36,809 nt of DNA from an uncultured Prevotellaceae bacterium (GCA_902799905.1 CADCCB010000002.1:1-36809); one strand, 5' to 3'. Positions 1 to 9,724 are shown, counted from the stretch's first letter. A program made the numbers and translations. The notes: generated by a model not told the origin, from the letters alone.

Positions 1-48
1 ACACTCTTCTTTTGTCGCCTCTGCCCGTTTTCAGGGCGAAAGCGGATG

Positions 49-79
49 CAAAGGTACGACTTTTTTCCGAACCACCAAA
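49..79 (-). promoter_or_regulatory. Bacteroidota-type promoter reading out of the left edge
   Basis: On the minus strand there is TTTG (76-79), a 19-base spacer and TACCTTTG (49-56), a perfect match to the Bacteroidota housekeeping promoter (TTTG-N19/21-TAnnTTTG). It points leftward, so its gene starts beyond position 1. The rest of 1-164 shows no convincing gene; the short plus-strand reading frame there resembles no family I know. Confidence 0.7.
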
Positions 80-164
80 ACTTTTTGAGATTATTTTTAT
101 ATTTTGGGGTAAACTTTTTCAAAGATTTGACATAAATCAAAGAACAAGGAACCTTTACACCTTA

Positions 165-953
165 TTATATATAAGTGGAGAGCAACTTTTCTTCCCTTTC
201 TCTGACATCCTGAATGAAACGCTGGTAGGTATCACTTTCAGGATGGAAAGGACGATGGGCTAAAGCCTCCTTGATGGGTTTCCACTCGGAAAGGAACTGC
301 TTGGCACGTTCACTGAAACAAGTTTCCACCAATCGCTCCCAAATATATTCCACCGCCTGAGATGACGGATGGAGCATATCCGGTTGATAGAAACGATAGT
401 CGCGCAGTTCGTCGAGTACAATCTCATAGGCAGGGAAATAAAAGACCGAAGCATACTTCTTGGTCATCTGATCAGCAGCCATTAACAAGACAGACTTTGA
501 CAACTGACTGCCATGAAAGCCGTACTTGGCATAACGTATAGGACTAACTGTCAAGACTACATGGACATCAGCCCTGCGTTCACGTAGGATTTCTACGGCC
601 TGCAACAGACTATCAACACACTGTTCGACAGAGAGTTGCTCTTCCTGAAACAAGTTCTGGGGACGTTTCTGACAATTGTCCACAATCTCGCCTGTCTCCT
701 TAAGGCGATACACATGGTTGGTGCCTAATGTCAAGAAGGCTATGCGAGGAGAGGCTTCACAACGCTGAATGGTATGGAGAACAGAGACAGGATTGTACAT
801 CACGCCATCGGGATTGACAATTACGGGGAAGCGCTCCTCGGCAAAACGCCGTCCAATACTATCAGCAAAACACGAGCCCACAAACAGCAACTGCTCCAGT
901 GGCTCTATCCTGAACTCAGGTTTTTCCAACGTGACAATAGTCCTAAACTCCAT
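165..953 (-). CDS. GSCFA domain protein (SGNH-hydrolase-like)
   Basis: A 262-residue protein with the family signature VGSCFADSIG (GSCFA at residues 26-30), followed by LTLGTNHVY near 75-82 and DMLHPS at 192-197. The Ser/Cys near the N-terminus plus a late Asp-x-x-His resembles the catalytic layout of SGNH esterases/lipases, the fold GSCFA proteins are thought to adopt. The biochemical role of the family is not established. No signal peptide is seen, so it is probably cytoplasmic. The start lies only 3 bases after the fkp stop, so it is almost certainly co-transcribed with fkp. A role in acyl modification of a fucose-containing glycan is only a guess from that linkage. Confidence 0.9.
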   Translation of the reverse strand: MEFRTIVTLEKPEFRIEPLEQLLFVGSCFADSIGRRFAEERFPVIVNPDGVMYNPVSVLHTIQRCEASPRIAFLTLGTNHVYRLKETGEIVDNCQKRPQNLFQEEQLSVEQCVDSLLQAVEILRERRADVHVVLTVSPIRYAKYGFHGSQLSKSVLLMAADQMTKKYASVFYFPAYEIVLDELRDYRFYQPDMLHPSSQAVEYIWERLVETCFSERAKQFLSEWKPIKEALAHRPFHPESDTYQRFIQDVREREEKLLSTYI

Positions 954-956
954 AGC

Positions 957-3647
957 CTAACTCCTGCTGATTTGCATGCCCGTTGGTGACAAGCCCATCT
1001 CCACGAAACGAGCATTGGCATTAGGACGGTTCTCGGCCAGAATCTGTCGAATACGCGCTGCTGCCTCCGGATCCTTGGCAATCATATAGAGATAGCCACC
1101 ACCGCCAGCACCCGGCAACTTGTAGCCTAAACAAAGATCATCAACAAGATCGCTCAACTGGCGAACAGCCACAGGATTCGTCCCACTATCCAACAACTGG
1201 TTCTGTTCCCATGTCTTACGCACCAGACGACCCATCAAGACAAAATCCTGCCGCTGGATGGCGTCATACATTTCCATGGCATGCTCCTTCATCTGCCGCA
1301 ACAATAACAACTGGTCGCGGCTGTTCAGAAACATACGCCGAACTATTTCAGCCAGTATCTGCTTAGCAGTCCTGGTGATACCAGTATAATACAAGAGGTG
1401 ACAAGACCGATATTCAGGCTGTGTAAAGACATCGGTAGGCAGCCATCTGGCAAGAGGAGCCTGTTCGAATCCCGGATTTGTCTGTAAGAGTTTCACACCT
1501 CCCAACACACCCCCAAACTGATCCTGCCAGCCACCGCCGGTAGTCAGCAGTTGCTCAAGCACTAAGGTGCGGCGTCCTATCTCATTCTTATCCCATGCAA
1601 GCGAGCAGAAGTCGCTGATTCCGCCCAGCACCGTCGAAGCCAGAATTGAACTGGTTCCGAGACCGCTGCCTGCAGGAATGGCCGAGAGCAATGTGAGTTC
1701 GATACCGCACCCGAACGCCTCAAGTTGTTGCCGGAGCGACGCATAGCGGTTGGCAGAGAACTGCGGTGCAAAACCAGCCAACGCCAATGCAGCCTTCGGG
1801 ATAGAGAATGGTGATCCAACCTTAGCAAACTGCATGAGTTCCTCGAAGGTCTCCACCACCTCTGTAGCCCCCAGGTCGATGCTTCGGAGCGTGATACGCG
1901 GTTCACGACAAGGTTTGATGTATGCCTGCAAAGGAGGCTGTCCGTTGAGTTCGATGGCCAGGTTGACCACGTTTCCGCCCTCTAGAAGACAATAAGGCGG
2001 TGTATCAGTCCATCCACCGGCAATATCGATACGCACAGGACTGCGCGACCACACAATCTGATCTTGATAGGCAGCACAGCGCGGTGTCTGTAGTTGACTC
2101 AACACTTGCTGGGTCAGGCCCTGGCGCAAGAGTCCAAAGGCCGTATCGCCATCCCCTCGGAACATCGCATCATGGATGCGTGTCATCAACGGAGCATCAT
2201 CGGACAGCGGTTCCGGCAGTGGTATCTGATGTTCCCGAAAAGCACGGGAGGCATCGTCCAAATCCAATTGATAGAACACACTATGTTCCCAGTTGTCAGC
2301 CAAAGCCGACCAGTTCTTACAACGGAAAGCCTCACGCTGTTTGAAAAGCCTCTTCAGGTTGGCCCGCGAAGAAATCTCTTCTGCGCTTAGTAAGAGTGAA
2401 GCACGTGAAGAATGGAGATAGGCCTCTATCTCATCGTATCGCAACACAGGGAACTGCTTGCGCTGCTGCTCAGCCCCATCAAAACGGTCGTCAATATGGT
2501 AAGAACGAACGACATACTGTTCCTCCTCTATGGGTACGATATCGATACATTGTCCAGGAGACAGGGATATATTCCAATCGTTCTCAGGAATGCCGGTCAA
2601 GACATGGCGACTGGTCAGCGACCAACGATGTCCGATGAAACTATTCTCAATCCACACATCCTTATTCTCTGGGCATAAGGTGACCTGCACCAAGGCATTC
2701 TGAACGAAGATAGAAGGATGAGGTTTGCGATCGTGATGCATGATCTGCCGCTGGTCACTCACTACATTCTGCAGTTTTTCCGTCGAGGAAATCATCTCGG
2801 AAGAGGTTCCGAAATGGTAGAACTCACCGCCTGCCAATGGCACAACAGCCACACTGAGTTGGTGCAATTCCTGATCTTCCAACACAGGAGATGTTCCCAA
2901 CGTGCGCCCAAAGTCGGAATACAAGTCATAGAACTTGAGCGAGCCATCAGCATCATGACTTCTCTCTTTCAGAAGACGCACGGCTCGGTCACTGAGCAGC
3001 CACACCCCGATATCAGTCAAATAGTAATGCTGTTTCTGCAACTCATGCAACTGCTCCACACTTGGTTTCTGAAGCATCTGCTTCAGCACCTGAGGTGTGC
3101 GCCGGTCTGATACAAAGACACCATGATTCTTAGCCACGCTGGCATCCAGCCATAGCCCATAGCATACCACATCGGCATCAGGTATAGGCCCCAGAGGCTG
3201 TGTAGTTCTGACAAGCACATCGCCACTGACAATCATTGTATTGATATTCCTCGGTGCCAGTTGCATCATGTGTTCATATAGTGGCAGTTGCAGAGATAGC
3301 AGGTCCTGAGCCAACCGCTGTCCCCGTTCCCAACGGAAGACAGGGATTGGGGTCAATATCTTTCCCGAAGGGGCATAAGCCGGCAACCTGCGACTTTGTC
3401 CTCCCGCATGAATCAGAATGCGCTTTTCTCCTGACAGCCACTCATCGAACGGAGCCGTTCCTGCCTCGGCGCGCCATGCCTGTTCAAGCAGCCACGTCGA
3501 GCCTCCTCCACTGCCCACACGATGCCCCTCCGGATCGCAGGTACAGAAATATTCCTTTGGCGACAATCCCGTTATCTGATGAAAGACCGTTTGCCCCGCA
3601 TCATCAGTCGTCACCAAATTAGGGGGCAGAGATAATAGTTTTTTCAT
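957..3647 (-). CDS. fkp: Bifunctional L-fucokinase / L-fucose-1-phosphate guanylyltransferase
   Basis: An 896-residue two-domain enzyme, slightly shorter than the roughly 950-residue Fkp of Bacteroides fragilis. The N-terminal half carries the pyrophosphorylase loop HAGGQSRRLPAYAPSGK (residues 80-96), which joins fucose-1-phosphate and GTP to give GDP-fucose. The C-terminal third is a GHMP kinase, with RIDIAGGWTDTPPY near 540-560, the ATP loop PAGSGLGTSS near 658-667 and the GAGGGGYLY motif near 846-854; it phosphorylates L-fucose. Together they form the salvage route from free fucose to GDP-fucose for capsule and glycoprotein fucosylation. The start is supported by a TATCTTTG box just upstream. 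It is divergent from a fucose symporter gene and followed by a GSCFA gene 3 bases downstream. Confidence 0.95.
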   Translation of the reverse strand: MKKLLSLPPNLVTTDDAGQTVFHQITGLSPKEYFCTCDPEGHRVGSGGGSTWLLEQAWRAEAGTAPFDEWLSGEKRILIHAGGQSRRLPAYAPSGKILTPIPVFRWERGQRLAQDLLSLQLPLYEHMMQLAPRNINTMIVSGDVLVRTTQPLGPIPDADVVCYGLWLDASVAKNHGVFVSDRRTPQVLKQMLQKPSVEQLHELQKQHYYLTDIGVWLLSDRAVRLLKERSHDADGSLKFYDLYSDFGRTLGTSPVLEDQELHQLSVAVVPLAGGEFYHFGTSSEMISSTEKLQNVVSDQRQIMHHDRKPHPSIFVQNALVQVTLCPENKDVWIENSFIGHRWSLTSRHVLTGIPENDWNISLSPGQCIDIVPIEEEQYVVRSYHIDDRFDGAEQQRKQFPVLRYDEIEAYLHSSRASLLLSAEEISSRANLKRLFKQREAFRCKNWSALADNWEHSVFYQLDLDDASRAFREHQIPLPEPLSDDAPLMTRIHDAMFRGDGDTAFGLLRQGLTQQVLSQLQTPRCAAYQDQIVWSRSPVRIDIAGGWTDTPPYCLLEGGNVVNLAIELNGQPPLQAYIKPCREPRITLRSIDLGATEVVETFEELMQFAKVGSPFSIPKAALALAGFAPQFSANRYASLRQQLEAFGCGIELTLLSAIPAGSGLGTSSILASTVLGGISDFCSLAWDKNEIGRRTLVLEQLLTTGGGWQDQFGGVLGGVKLLQTNPGFEQAPLARWLPTDVFTQPEYRSCHLLYYTGITRTAKQILAEIVRRMFLNSRDQLLLLRQMKEHAMEMYDAIQRQDFVLMGRLVRKTWEQNQLLDSGTNPVAVRQLSDLVDDLCLGYKLPGAGGGGYLYMIAKDPEAAARIRQILAENRPNANARFVEMGLSPTGMQISRS

Positions 3648-3668
3648 GTGTCATTGCTTTTCTGACTG

Positions 3669-3676
3669 CAAAGATA
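3669..3676 (-). promoter_or_regulatory. -7 box of the fkp promoter
   Basis: TATCTTTG on the minus strand, 21 bases before the fkp ATG. I see no TTTG at the right distance upstream, so only the -7 element supports it. Confidence 0.55.
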
Positions 3677-3719
3677 ACAAAAAACAAGTGAAACATCATG
3701 ATTTCTAAGAAAAATATCG

Positions 3720-3727
3720 TAATTTTG
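3720..3727 (+). promoter_or_regulatory. -7 box of the fucP promoter
   Basis: TAATTTTG on the plus strand, 37 bases before the symporter ATG. The -33 element is weak or absent. With the fkp box it fills the 117-bp divergent intergenic region. Confidence 0.5.
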
Positions 3728-3764
3728 CCGCGAATTTGACTGAAGACCGATAAAACAACAAGAG

Positions 3765-5099
3765 ATGAAAGTAAATATTCTGACCAAAGACGGTGTAAAC
3801 TATCTGTTACCATTCATTCTTATCACATCATGCTTCGCATTGTGGGGCTTTGCCAACGACATGACCGGTCCGATAGTAAAAGCCTTCTCCAAGATTTTCC
3901 GCATGAGCGTCACAGAAGGTGCCCTGGTACAAGTAGCCTTCTATCTGGGCTACTTTGCCATGGCATTCCCAGCAGCAAAGTTCATCCAACGCTACTCATT
4001 CAAAGCAGGTGTCATGGTGGGGCTGTCCCTCTTTGCCATTGGTTCGTTCCTCTTCTTTCCTGCCAAACTACTGGGATTCTACTACCCCTTCCTGCTGGCC
4101 TATTTCATTCTGACCTGTGGACTATCGTTTCTGGAGACCAGTTGTAATCCGTACATCTATTGTATGGGAAGTGAAGAGACCGGCACCAGACGCCTCAACC
4201 TAGCCCAGGCTTTCAATCCCATTGGAGCACTGATGGGCATGTATGTGGCCATGGAGTTCGTTCAGGCCAGGATGAGCGGGATGACGACTGAACAGCGCAT
4301 GAGACTGCCCGAGGTACAGTTTAATACCTTAAAGGACAACGATTTGGAGGTTTTAATCGGTCCTTATCTAGGATTGGGCATTGTATGTCTGCTGCTGCTG
4401 ACACTTCTTTTCATCCGAAAGATGCCGAAGGCTGGCGAAACGGGTGCCACCAAGCCCCTTAAGATAGCCATGAGCGAACTCATCCGCATCAAGAACTATC
4501 GCGAGGGTGTGCTAGCCCAGTTCTTCTATGTTGGTGCCCAAGTGACCTGTTGGACATTTATCATACAATATGGCACTCGTGTCTTCATGGAAGAAGGCAT
4601 GGAAGAAAAAGCAGCCGAAATCCTCTCGCAGAAATACAACATCGCTGCCATGGTATTCTTTACCGTCAGCCGTTTCATCTGCACATGGTTCCTCAAATAC
4701 ATTTCACCGGGACGTCTGTTGTCCATTCTCGGCATCATGGGTGCCTGCTTCATTGCCGGAGCCATCGTGTTTACCGACCGCAATGGCGTCTACTGCCTGG
4801 TGGCTGTCTCAGCCTGCATGTCGCTGATGTTCCCCACCATCTATGGTATTGCATTGCGTGGTGTGGGCGACAATGTGAAGTTTGCCAGTGCCGGCCTCAT
4901 CATGTCCATCCTAGGAGGATCAGTGTTCCCGCCCCTTCAGGCACTTATCATCGACTCCGACATTGAACTCTTCGGTCTGTCATCGACCAACCTGTCATTC
5001 ATAGTCCCCTTCATCAGTTTCATCGTCATCATCATCTATGGCCACCGGGCGTATGTACGCCACTACCTGTTAAAGCCAGGAACAAAGAACTATACATGA
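3765..5099 (+). CDS. fucP: L-fucose:H+ symporter, MFS (FucP family)
   Basis: A 444-residue major facilitator with about 12 hydrophobic segments. The FHS-family motifs are present: an acidic residue in the first helix (FANDMTGP, near 29-36) and FLETSCNPYIY in the fourth helix region (near 123-133). These correspond to the proton and fucose coupling Asp and Glu of E. coli FucP. It would bring L-fucose across the inner membrane. Its divergent neighbour is fkp, and no fucose isomerase, fuculokinase or aldolase gene lies nearby, so import here seems directed to GDP-fucose salvage rather than catabolism. Related FHS members carry glucose, galactose or N-acetylglucosamine; the context favours fucose. 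Confidence 0.87.
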   Translation: MKVNILTKDGVNYLLPFILITSCFALWGFANDMTGPIVKAFSKIFRMSVTEGALVQVAFYLGYFAMAFPAAKFIQRYSFKAGVMVGLSLFAIGSFLFFPAKLLGFYYPFLLAYFILTCGLSFLETSCNPYIYCMGSEETGTRRLNLAQAFNPIGALMGMYVAMEFVQARMSGMTTEQRMRLPEVQFNTLKDNDLEVLIGPYLGLGIVCLLLLTLLFIRKMPKAGETGATKPLKIAMSELIRIKNYREGVLAQFFYVGAQVTCWTFIIQYGTRVFMEEGMEEKAAEILSQKYNIAAMVFFTVSRFICTWFLKYISPGRLLSILGIMGACFIAGAIVFTDRNGVYCLVAVSACMSLMFPTIYGIALRGVGDNVKFASAGLIMSILGGSVFPPLQALIIDSDIELFGLSSTNLSFIVPFISFIVIIIYGHRAYVRHYLLKPGTKNYT

Positions 5100-5104
5100 T
5101 ATCA

Positions 5105-5144
5105 TGTAAACGCCGTGGAAACCTTTGTCTCCACGGCGTTCACA
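5105..5144. terminator. Convergent hairpin between fucP and the acidic-protein gene
   Basis: A perfect 11-bp stem (AACGCCGTGGA at 5109-5119, TCCACGGCGTT at 5130-5140) with a 10-base loop, extended by four outer pairs across one mismatch. It lies between two converging genes and could end transcription both ways. Neither side has a clear T-run, so it may rely on the stem or on processing. Confidence 0.6.
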
Positions 5145-5166
5145 TCATAATAGGGAATATCTTTAA

Positions 5167-5487
5167 TCAGGCATTCTCTTCCTGAAAATCGAGGTCAGCC
5201 TCAACGACGAAGCGCACTTCTGAGGAATCCAGAGCCGACAGGCCTTCACTCTTTGCCTGACTGCAGAGATAGTCGGCCACCTTCTCTATATCAACATCCA
5301 CCTCATCGTCATCAGTCTCCAGGATACCACTCTCAAAGAAATAGTCAGCAATGGTATCGAACATCCACCCCAGTTGTTCGTCAGAGTATTTCTCTTTCAG
5401 GTCTGAAGGCAGTTGCTCACGAACAAACTGGATTTCCCGACGGGTCTCTTCCTCATCCATGAGGAACTCTTCATCAATATTTGCCAT
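5167..5487 (-). CDS. Small acidic conserved hypothetical protein downstream of trxA
   Basis: A 106-residue, strongly acidic protein rich in Asp and Glu (for example ETDDDEVDVDIE near 56-67). It has no signal peptide, membrane segment or cysteine cluster. I do not recognise a characterised family. Its ATG overlaps the trxA stop by one base (TGATG), indicating translational coupling, so it is likely produced together with thioredoxin in the cytoplasm. It might be a thioredoxin client or an unrelated passenger; the sequence does not decide. Confidence 0.75.
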   Translation of the reverse strand: MANIDEEFLMDEEETRREIQFVREQLPSDLKEKYSDEQLGWMFDTIADYFFESGILETDDDEVDVDIEKVADYLCSQAKSEGLSALDSSEVRFVVEADLDFQEENA

Positions 5488-5801
5488 CAGAGTAAGGCAT
5501 CAAATTTCTCCTCGAACTTCTGCTTCGACTGGGCACCTACCATTTTGTCGACCACCTCACCATTCTTAAAGAAAAGGATGGTTGGGATATTGCGGATGCC
5601 GAATTCAGCAGCCAAGTCCTCTTCCTCCTCCACATCACACTTGCCGACAATAATATCATTGCCATACTTCTCTGCCAACTCTGAGATGATAGGACCTACC
5701 ATACGACAGGGACCACACCATGTTGCCCAGAAATCTACTACCAGAGGTTTCGAACCATTCTTCAAACCCTCAAAGTTCTCACTTGTTACTTGTACTTCCA
5801 T
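5487..5801 (-). CDS. trxA: Thioredoxin
   Basis: A 104-residue single-domain thioredoxin with the canonical active site WATWCGPCRM (near 26-35), the cis-proline region IRNIPTILFFKNG (near 70-82) and normal family length. It lacks a signal peptide, so it is the cytoplasmic dithiol reductant that recycles oxidised proteins, fed by thioredoxin reductase (not in this window). It lies 78 bases downstream of dnaE on the same strand and overlaps the small acidic gene by one base. Confidence 0.96.
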   Translation of the reverse strand: MEVQVTSENFEGLKNGSKPLVVDFWATWCGPCRMVGPIISELAEKYGNDIIVGKCDVEEEEDLAAEFGIRNIPTILFFKNGEVVDKMVGAQSKQKFEEKFDALL

Positions 5802-5853
5802 AATTTCAATTTTCGATTTGACAATATACGATTAATTCACTATTTACCTATTT

Positions 5854-5874
5854 GATGGCAAAACGCATGCCATC
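5854..5874 (-). terminator. Weak hairpin between dnaE and trxA
   Basis: GATGGCA (5854-5860) pairs with TGCCATC (5868-5874) around a 7-base loop, just after the dnaE stop. No T-run follows on the minus strand, so it may be a weak or processing signal rather than a true terminator. Confidence 0.3.
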
Positions 5875-5879
5875 TGTCT

Positions 5880-8800
5880 TTAATTGATTTTATAATCGAT
5901 GGCGGGATGCTGCTCAATGAAATCAATCAATGTATGCCGCACATCTACCATTTTTTCCTTCGACCGTAGGAGCACATGATGCTTACCTGTAGAATCGCGC
6001 AACTGGAAGAAGAGTTTCGTCTTTCCCGGACTCTCATCGATCAGTTCGCCCAGTTCAGCCACTATCTGGTCATTCAGCAGGTCGGTTGTGAGCGAGATGG
6101 TGATACGGTCGATGGCTTTATCCTTCACTGTTTGCAGGTATTCTACGCCAGTCACCCTGAACCCTAGCACATCACTATTCTGGAAACGCGGCTTTACCTG
6201 TCCTGTAACATAGACCGATGCTCCTTCCGTGAACATACCGCTCATCTTACCCCAGTCCTCACCGAACAACGCTAATTCGCCCGAACCTTCAAAATCCTCA
6301 ATGGTCACAAAGCCACAGGGGTTGCCGCGCTTATCGAAACGCGTGCGGATAGCCGTCACGATGCCCGCCAGAATGACGGGTTCACGATCCTTCAACACAG
6401 ACACGTCTGCCAAATCGGCACATTTGGTATTACAGAGATTCTCCAACACGATGCGAAACTCGTCCAACGGATGGGCAGAAAGGTAGATACCCACCAAGTC
6501 GCGTTCCTTGTTCAGACGCTCTATGTCGCTCCACCGCACATCCGTCTTGGGTACGGGCGGCGTGGCTATCTCCACATCGTCAAAAGCACCGAAGAGTGAA
6601 GTCGTGGCCTGCTGCTTGGCCGTCTGATAATTCTGGCCGTAGCGCACCAAGGTGTCGAGGAACATCTCTCCCTTGCCGTTCTCTGCAAAAAATGCCTCAC
6701 GACGTATGCCGAAAGAGTCGAAACCGCCACTCAACGCCAAAGACTCGAAAGCCTTTCGGTTGACACTGGCAAACGAGACGCGCTGGGCAAAATCAAAGAC
6801 GCTCTTATAGGGACCGTTCTTACTACGTTCATCAATGATGGCCTGCGCGGCTCCATCGCCTAGTCCCTTGATGGCTGCCAGTCCGAAACGTATCTCGCCT
6901 TTCTGGTTAACACCGAACTTCTGATACGACTCATTGACATCGGGGCCAAGGGTAGCAATACCCATCTGCTTGCATTCGTCCATCAACTTGGTGATTTCCG
7001 TAATCTGGTCACGTCGGCGACTCATGATAGCAGCCATGAACTCTGCCGGATAGTTGGCCTTGAGATAAGCCGTCTGATAGGCTACCCAGGAATAGCAGGC
7101 AGCATGAGACTTATTGAAGGCATAACTGGCGAACTTCTCCCAGTCACTCCAGATTCCCTCCAATATCTTGGGATCATGACCATTGCTCTTACCGCCCTCA
7201 ATGAACTTAGGCTTCATGGCATCGACGATATCCTTTTTCTTCTTACCCATCGCCTTACGCAAAGCATCACTCTCACCTCGCGTGAAGTTAGCCAGTTGTC
7301 GAGACAACAACATCACCTGCTCCTGGTACACCGTAATTCCATAGGTATCTTTCAGGTATTTCTCCATACAGTCAATGGGATAGGTGATCGGCTCCAGTCC
7401 GTTCTTACGCTTGATGAAATCAGGGATATAGTCCATAGGTCCCGGACGATAGAGGGCATTCATGGCTATCAAATCCTCAAATACCGTGGGATGCAGTTCA
7501 CGCAGATATTTCTGCATGCCGCTGGATTCAAACTGGAAGGTTCCAATCGTACGTCCCTGCTGATAGAGTTCATAAGTCTTGGGATCATCAATGGGGATAT
7601 GGTCCAAGTCAACGTCTATGCCACGCGTCAACTTGATGTTTGCACAGGCCTCCTTTAACTCAGAGAGCGTCTTCAGTCCCAAGAAGTCCATTTTGATCAG
7701 GCCTGTCGATTCAATCACGTGACCGTCATATTGCGTACAGTTGGTTTTTGTATCCTTAAAGTCAGGATCGTCGGCCGTCGACACTGGAACCCAGTCGCTG
7801 ATAGGGTCGCGACAAATGATAAAGCCACAGGCATGGATGCCAGTACCTCGCACCGTGCCTTCCAGCATCTTGGCATATTTGATGGTGTTAGCCAGAGCAG
7901 GATCTGACGAAGCCTCAGCCTCCTGCAATTCCCTGACGGCCTTGATAGCATTCACGAGATTCATCTTGGGTGTCTTACCATCAACATCCGGCAGACGGTC
8001 CGGAATGGCCTTGCAAAGCGCATTACTAATGGCCAGCGGCACTTTCTCCACACGGGCCACATCCTTAATGGAGTTCTTCGTTGCCATCGAGGCATAGGTG
8101 ATGATATGGGCACAGTTCTCGTGGCCATACTTGTCCTCCACCCATTTCAGCACCTTACCACGACCGTCATCATCGAAGTCGGTATCAATATCAGGAAGTG
8201 AGATACGGTCTGGATTCAGGAAACGCTCAAACAGCAAGTCATACTTCAGTGGGTCAATCTTTGTGATACCCAGACAGTAAGCCACCACGCTACCGGCAGC
8301 AGAGCCACGTCCGGGTCCCACCCATACGTCGAGTTCGTCGCGGGCTGAATTAATAAAGTCCTGCACAATCAGGAAGTAGCCAGGGAAGCCCATGGTCTTC
8401 ATGATATGCAACTCAAAGCGCACACGCTCATCGACCTCCTGTGGTATCGGTTCGCCATAGCGTTCCCTTGCGCCCTTGTAAGCCAGTTCTGCCAAATAGT
8501 CGGCTTCAAACTTTATTCGATACAGTTTGTCATAGCCTCCCAACTTCTTGATTTTCTTCTCGCCGTCCTCCTTGGGGAGTGGATTTTTGCCGTTTTCATC
8601 GGTAGTAAACTCTCTGAACAGGTCTTCCTCTGAGAACTTCTGGCGCCATTGCTCCTCCGTACCGAACGACTCAGGAATGGGGAAGAAAGGCATAATGGGA
8701 TCATGGTCGAGACTATATATCTCCACCTTATCTAGAATCTCAAGCGTGTTCGATAGTGCCTCAGGCACATCGCTGAAGATGGCGTTCATCTCCGCCTTCG

Positions 8801-9602
8801 TCTTGAACCATTCCTGCTTGGAATACAACATACGGGTAGGGTCGTCCAGATCCTTGCCCGTCGACAAGCAGAGCAGGTGATCATGAGCCTCGGCATTCTC
8901 TTTCTCTACAAAATGCACATCGTTAGTGCAGACAAGTTTGATACCATACTCACGCGCCAGTTCAATCAGCACTCTGTTTGCCTGCTGCTGCAGGGGGAAT
9001 GTCTCACGGTTGGCCCGTACAATAGGATCAGTCACTTCATGACGCTGCAACTCCAAATAATAGTCATCGCCAAAGACACGGTGATACCATTCCACAGCCT
9101 CACGGGCTCCCGCCATATCACCATTGAGAATCTTCTTGGGCACCTCGCCAGCAATACAGGCCGAACAGACGATCAAGCCCTCGTGGTATTTCTCCAAATC
9201 TTCGCGATCCGTACGAGGGCGCATATAGTAGCCGTCAATCCATGAGTTAGACACTATCTTTATCAGGTTTTTATAGCCTGTGTAGTTCTTGGCCAGCACA
9301 ATCAAGTGATAGCCGCTTTGGTCTTCCTTGCCACGGCGGAGGGTCTTGGAGCCGTAACGCGATACATACATCTCACAACCAAAGATAGGTTTGAAAGGTT
9401 CCAGACCCTCTTTCTTTCGGCCTTTATTCACCCCCATCACGATGTCGTGAAACTCCTTGATACCAAACATGTCGCCGTGATCAGTGATGGCCAAGCCTCG
9501 CATGCCGTCAGCAATGGCCTTGTCCACCAGGTTTTTTATCTTCGACTGACCGTCAAGGATTGAATAGTATGTATGAACGTGTAAATGTATGAAATCTTCC
9601 AT
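5880..9602 (-). CDS. dnaE: DNA polymerase III alpha subunit
   Basis: A 1,240-residue replicative polymerase of the DnaE type. The PHP domain opens with FIHLHVHTYYSILDG (near 4-18) and ITDHGDMFG. The palm has GPGRGSAAGSVVAYCLGIT followed by PDIDTDFDDDGRG with catalytic Asp residues, and a fingers region rich in Lys (KAMGKKKKDIV). The C-terminal part contains an OB-fold (REPVILAGIVTAIRTRFDKRG). It copies chromosomal DNA within the polymerase III holoenzyme. The start is supported by a perfect promoter immediately upstream. It is divergent from psd. Confidence 0.97.
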   Translation of the reverse strand: MEDFIHLHVHTYYSILDGQSKIKNLVDKAIADGMRGLAITDHGDMFGIKEFHDIVMGVNKGRKKEGLEPFKPIFGCEMYVSRYGSKTLRRGKEDQSGYHLIVLAKNYTGYKNLIKIVSNSWIDGYYMRPRTDREDLEKYHEGLIVCSACIAGEVPKKILNGDMAGAREAVEWYHRVFGDDYYLELQRHEVTDPIVRANRETFPLQQQANRVLIELAREYGIKLVCTNDVHFVEKENAEAHDHLLCLSTGKDLDDPTRMLYSKQEWFKTKAEMNAIFSDVPEALSNTLEILDKVEIYSLDHDPIMPFFPIPESFGTEEQWRQKFSEEDLFREFTTDENGKNPLPKEDGEKKIKKLGGYDKLYRIKFEADYLAELAYKGARERYGEPIPQEVDERVRFELHIMKTMGFPGYFLIVQDFINSARDELDVWVGPGRGSAAGSVVAYCLGITKIDPLKYDLLFERFLNPDRISLPDIDTDFDDDGRGKVLKWVEDKYGHENCAHIITYASMATKNSIKDVARVEKVPLAISNALCKAIPDRLPDVDGKTPKMNLVNAIKAVRELQEAEASSDPALANTIKYAKMLEGTVRGTGIHACGFIICRDPISDWVPVSTADDPDFKDTKTNCTQYDGHVIESTGLIKMDFLGLKTLSELKEACANIKLTRGIDVDLDHIPIDDPKTYELYQQGRTIGTFQFESSGMQKYLRELHPTVFEDLIAMNALYRPGPMDYIPDFIKRKNGLEPITYPIDCMEKYLKDTYGITVYQEQVMLLSRQLANFTRGESDALRKAMGKKKKDIVDAMKPKFIEGGKSNGHDPKILEGIWSDWEKFASYAFNKSHAACYSWVAYQTAYLKANYPAEFMAAIMSRRRDQITEITKLMDECKQMGIATLGPDVNESYQKFGVNQKGEIRFGLAAIKGLGDGAAQAIIDERSKNGPYKSVFDFAQRVSFASVNRKAFESLALSGGFDSFGIRREAFFAENGKGEMFLDTLVRYGQNYQTAKQQATTSLFGAFDDVEIATPPVPKTDVRWSDIERLNKERDLVGIYLSAHPLDEFRIVLENLCNTKCADLADVSVLKDREPVILAGIVTAIRTRFDKRGNPCGFVTIEDFEGSGELALFGEDWGKMSGMFTEGASVYVTGQVKPRFQNSDVLGFRVTGVEYLQTVKDKAIDRITISLTTDLLNDQIVAELGELIDESPGKTKLFFQLRDSTGKHHVLLRSKEKMVDVRHTLIDFIEQHPAIDYKIN

Positions 9603-9622
9603 TTAGTTACAATTTTGGTGTC

Positions 9623-9654
9623 CAAAGTTACGCTGAAAAGTTGATATTGCCAAA
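9623..9654 (-). promoter_or_regulatory. dnaE promoter
   Basis: Minus strand: TTTG (9651-9654), 20-base spacer, TAACTTTG (9623-9630). It is a perfect Bacteroidota promoter and sits 20 bases before the dnaE ATG. Confidence 0.8.
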
Positions 9655-9670
9655 AGAATCGTAGAAAAAG

Positions 9671-9701
9671 TTTGTTAATTGACAAAAAAGCATTACCTTT
9701 G
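9671..9701 (+). promoter_or_regulatory. psd promoter
   Basis: Plus strand: TTTG (9671-9674), 19-base spacer, TACCTTTG (9694-9701). It lies 23 bases before the psd ATG and drives psd-pssA and probably the downstream small gene. Confidence 0.8.
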
Positions 9702-9724
9702 CACCGGAATTTCCAAGACTAACC

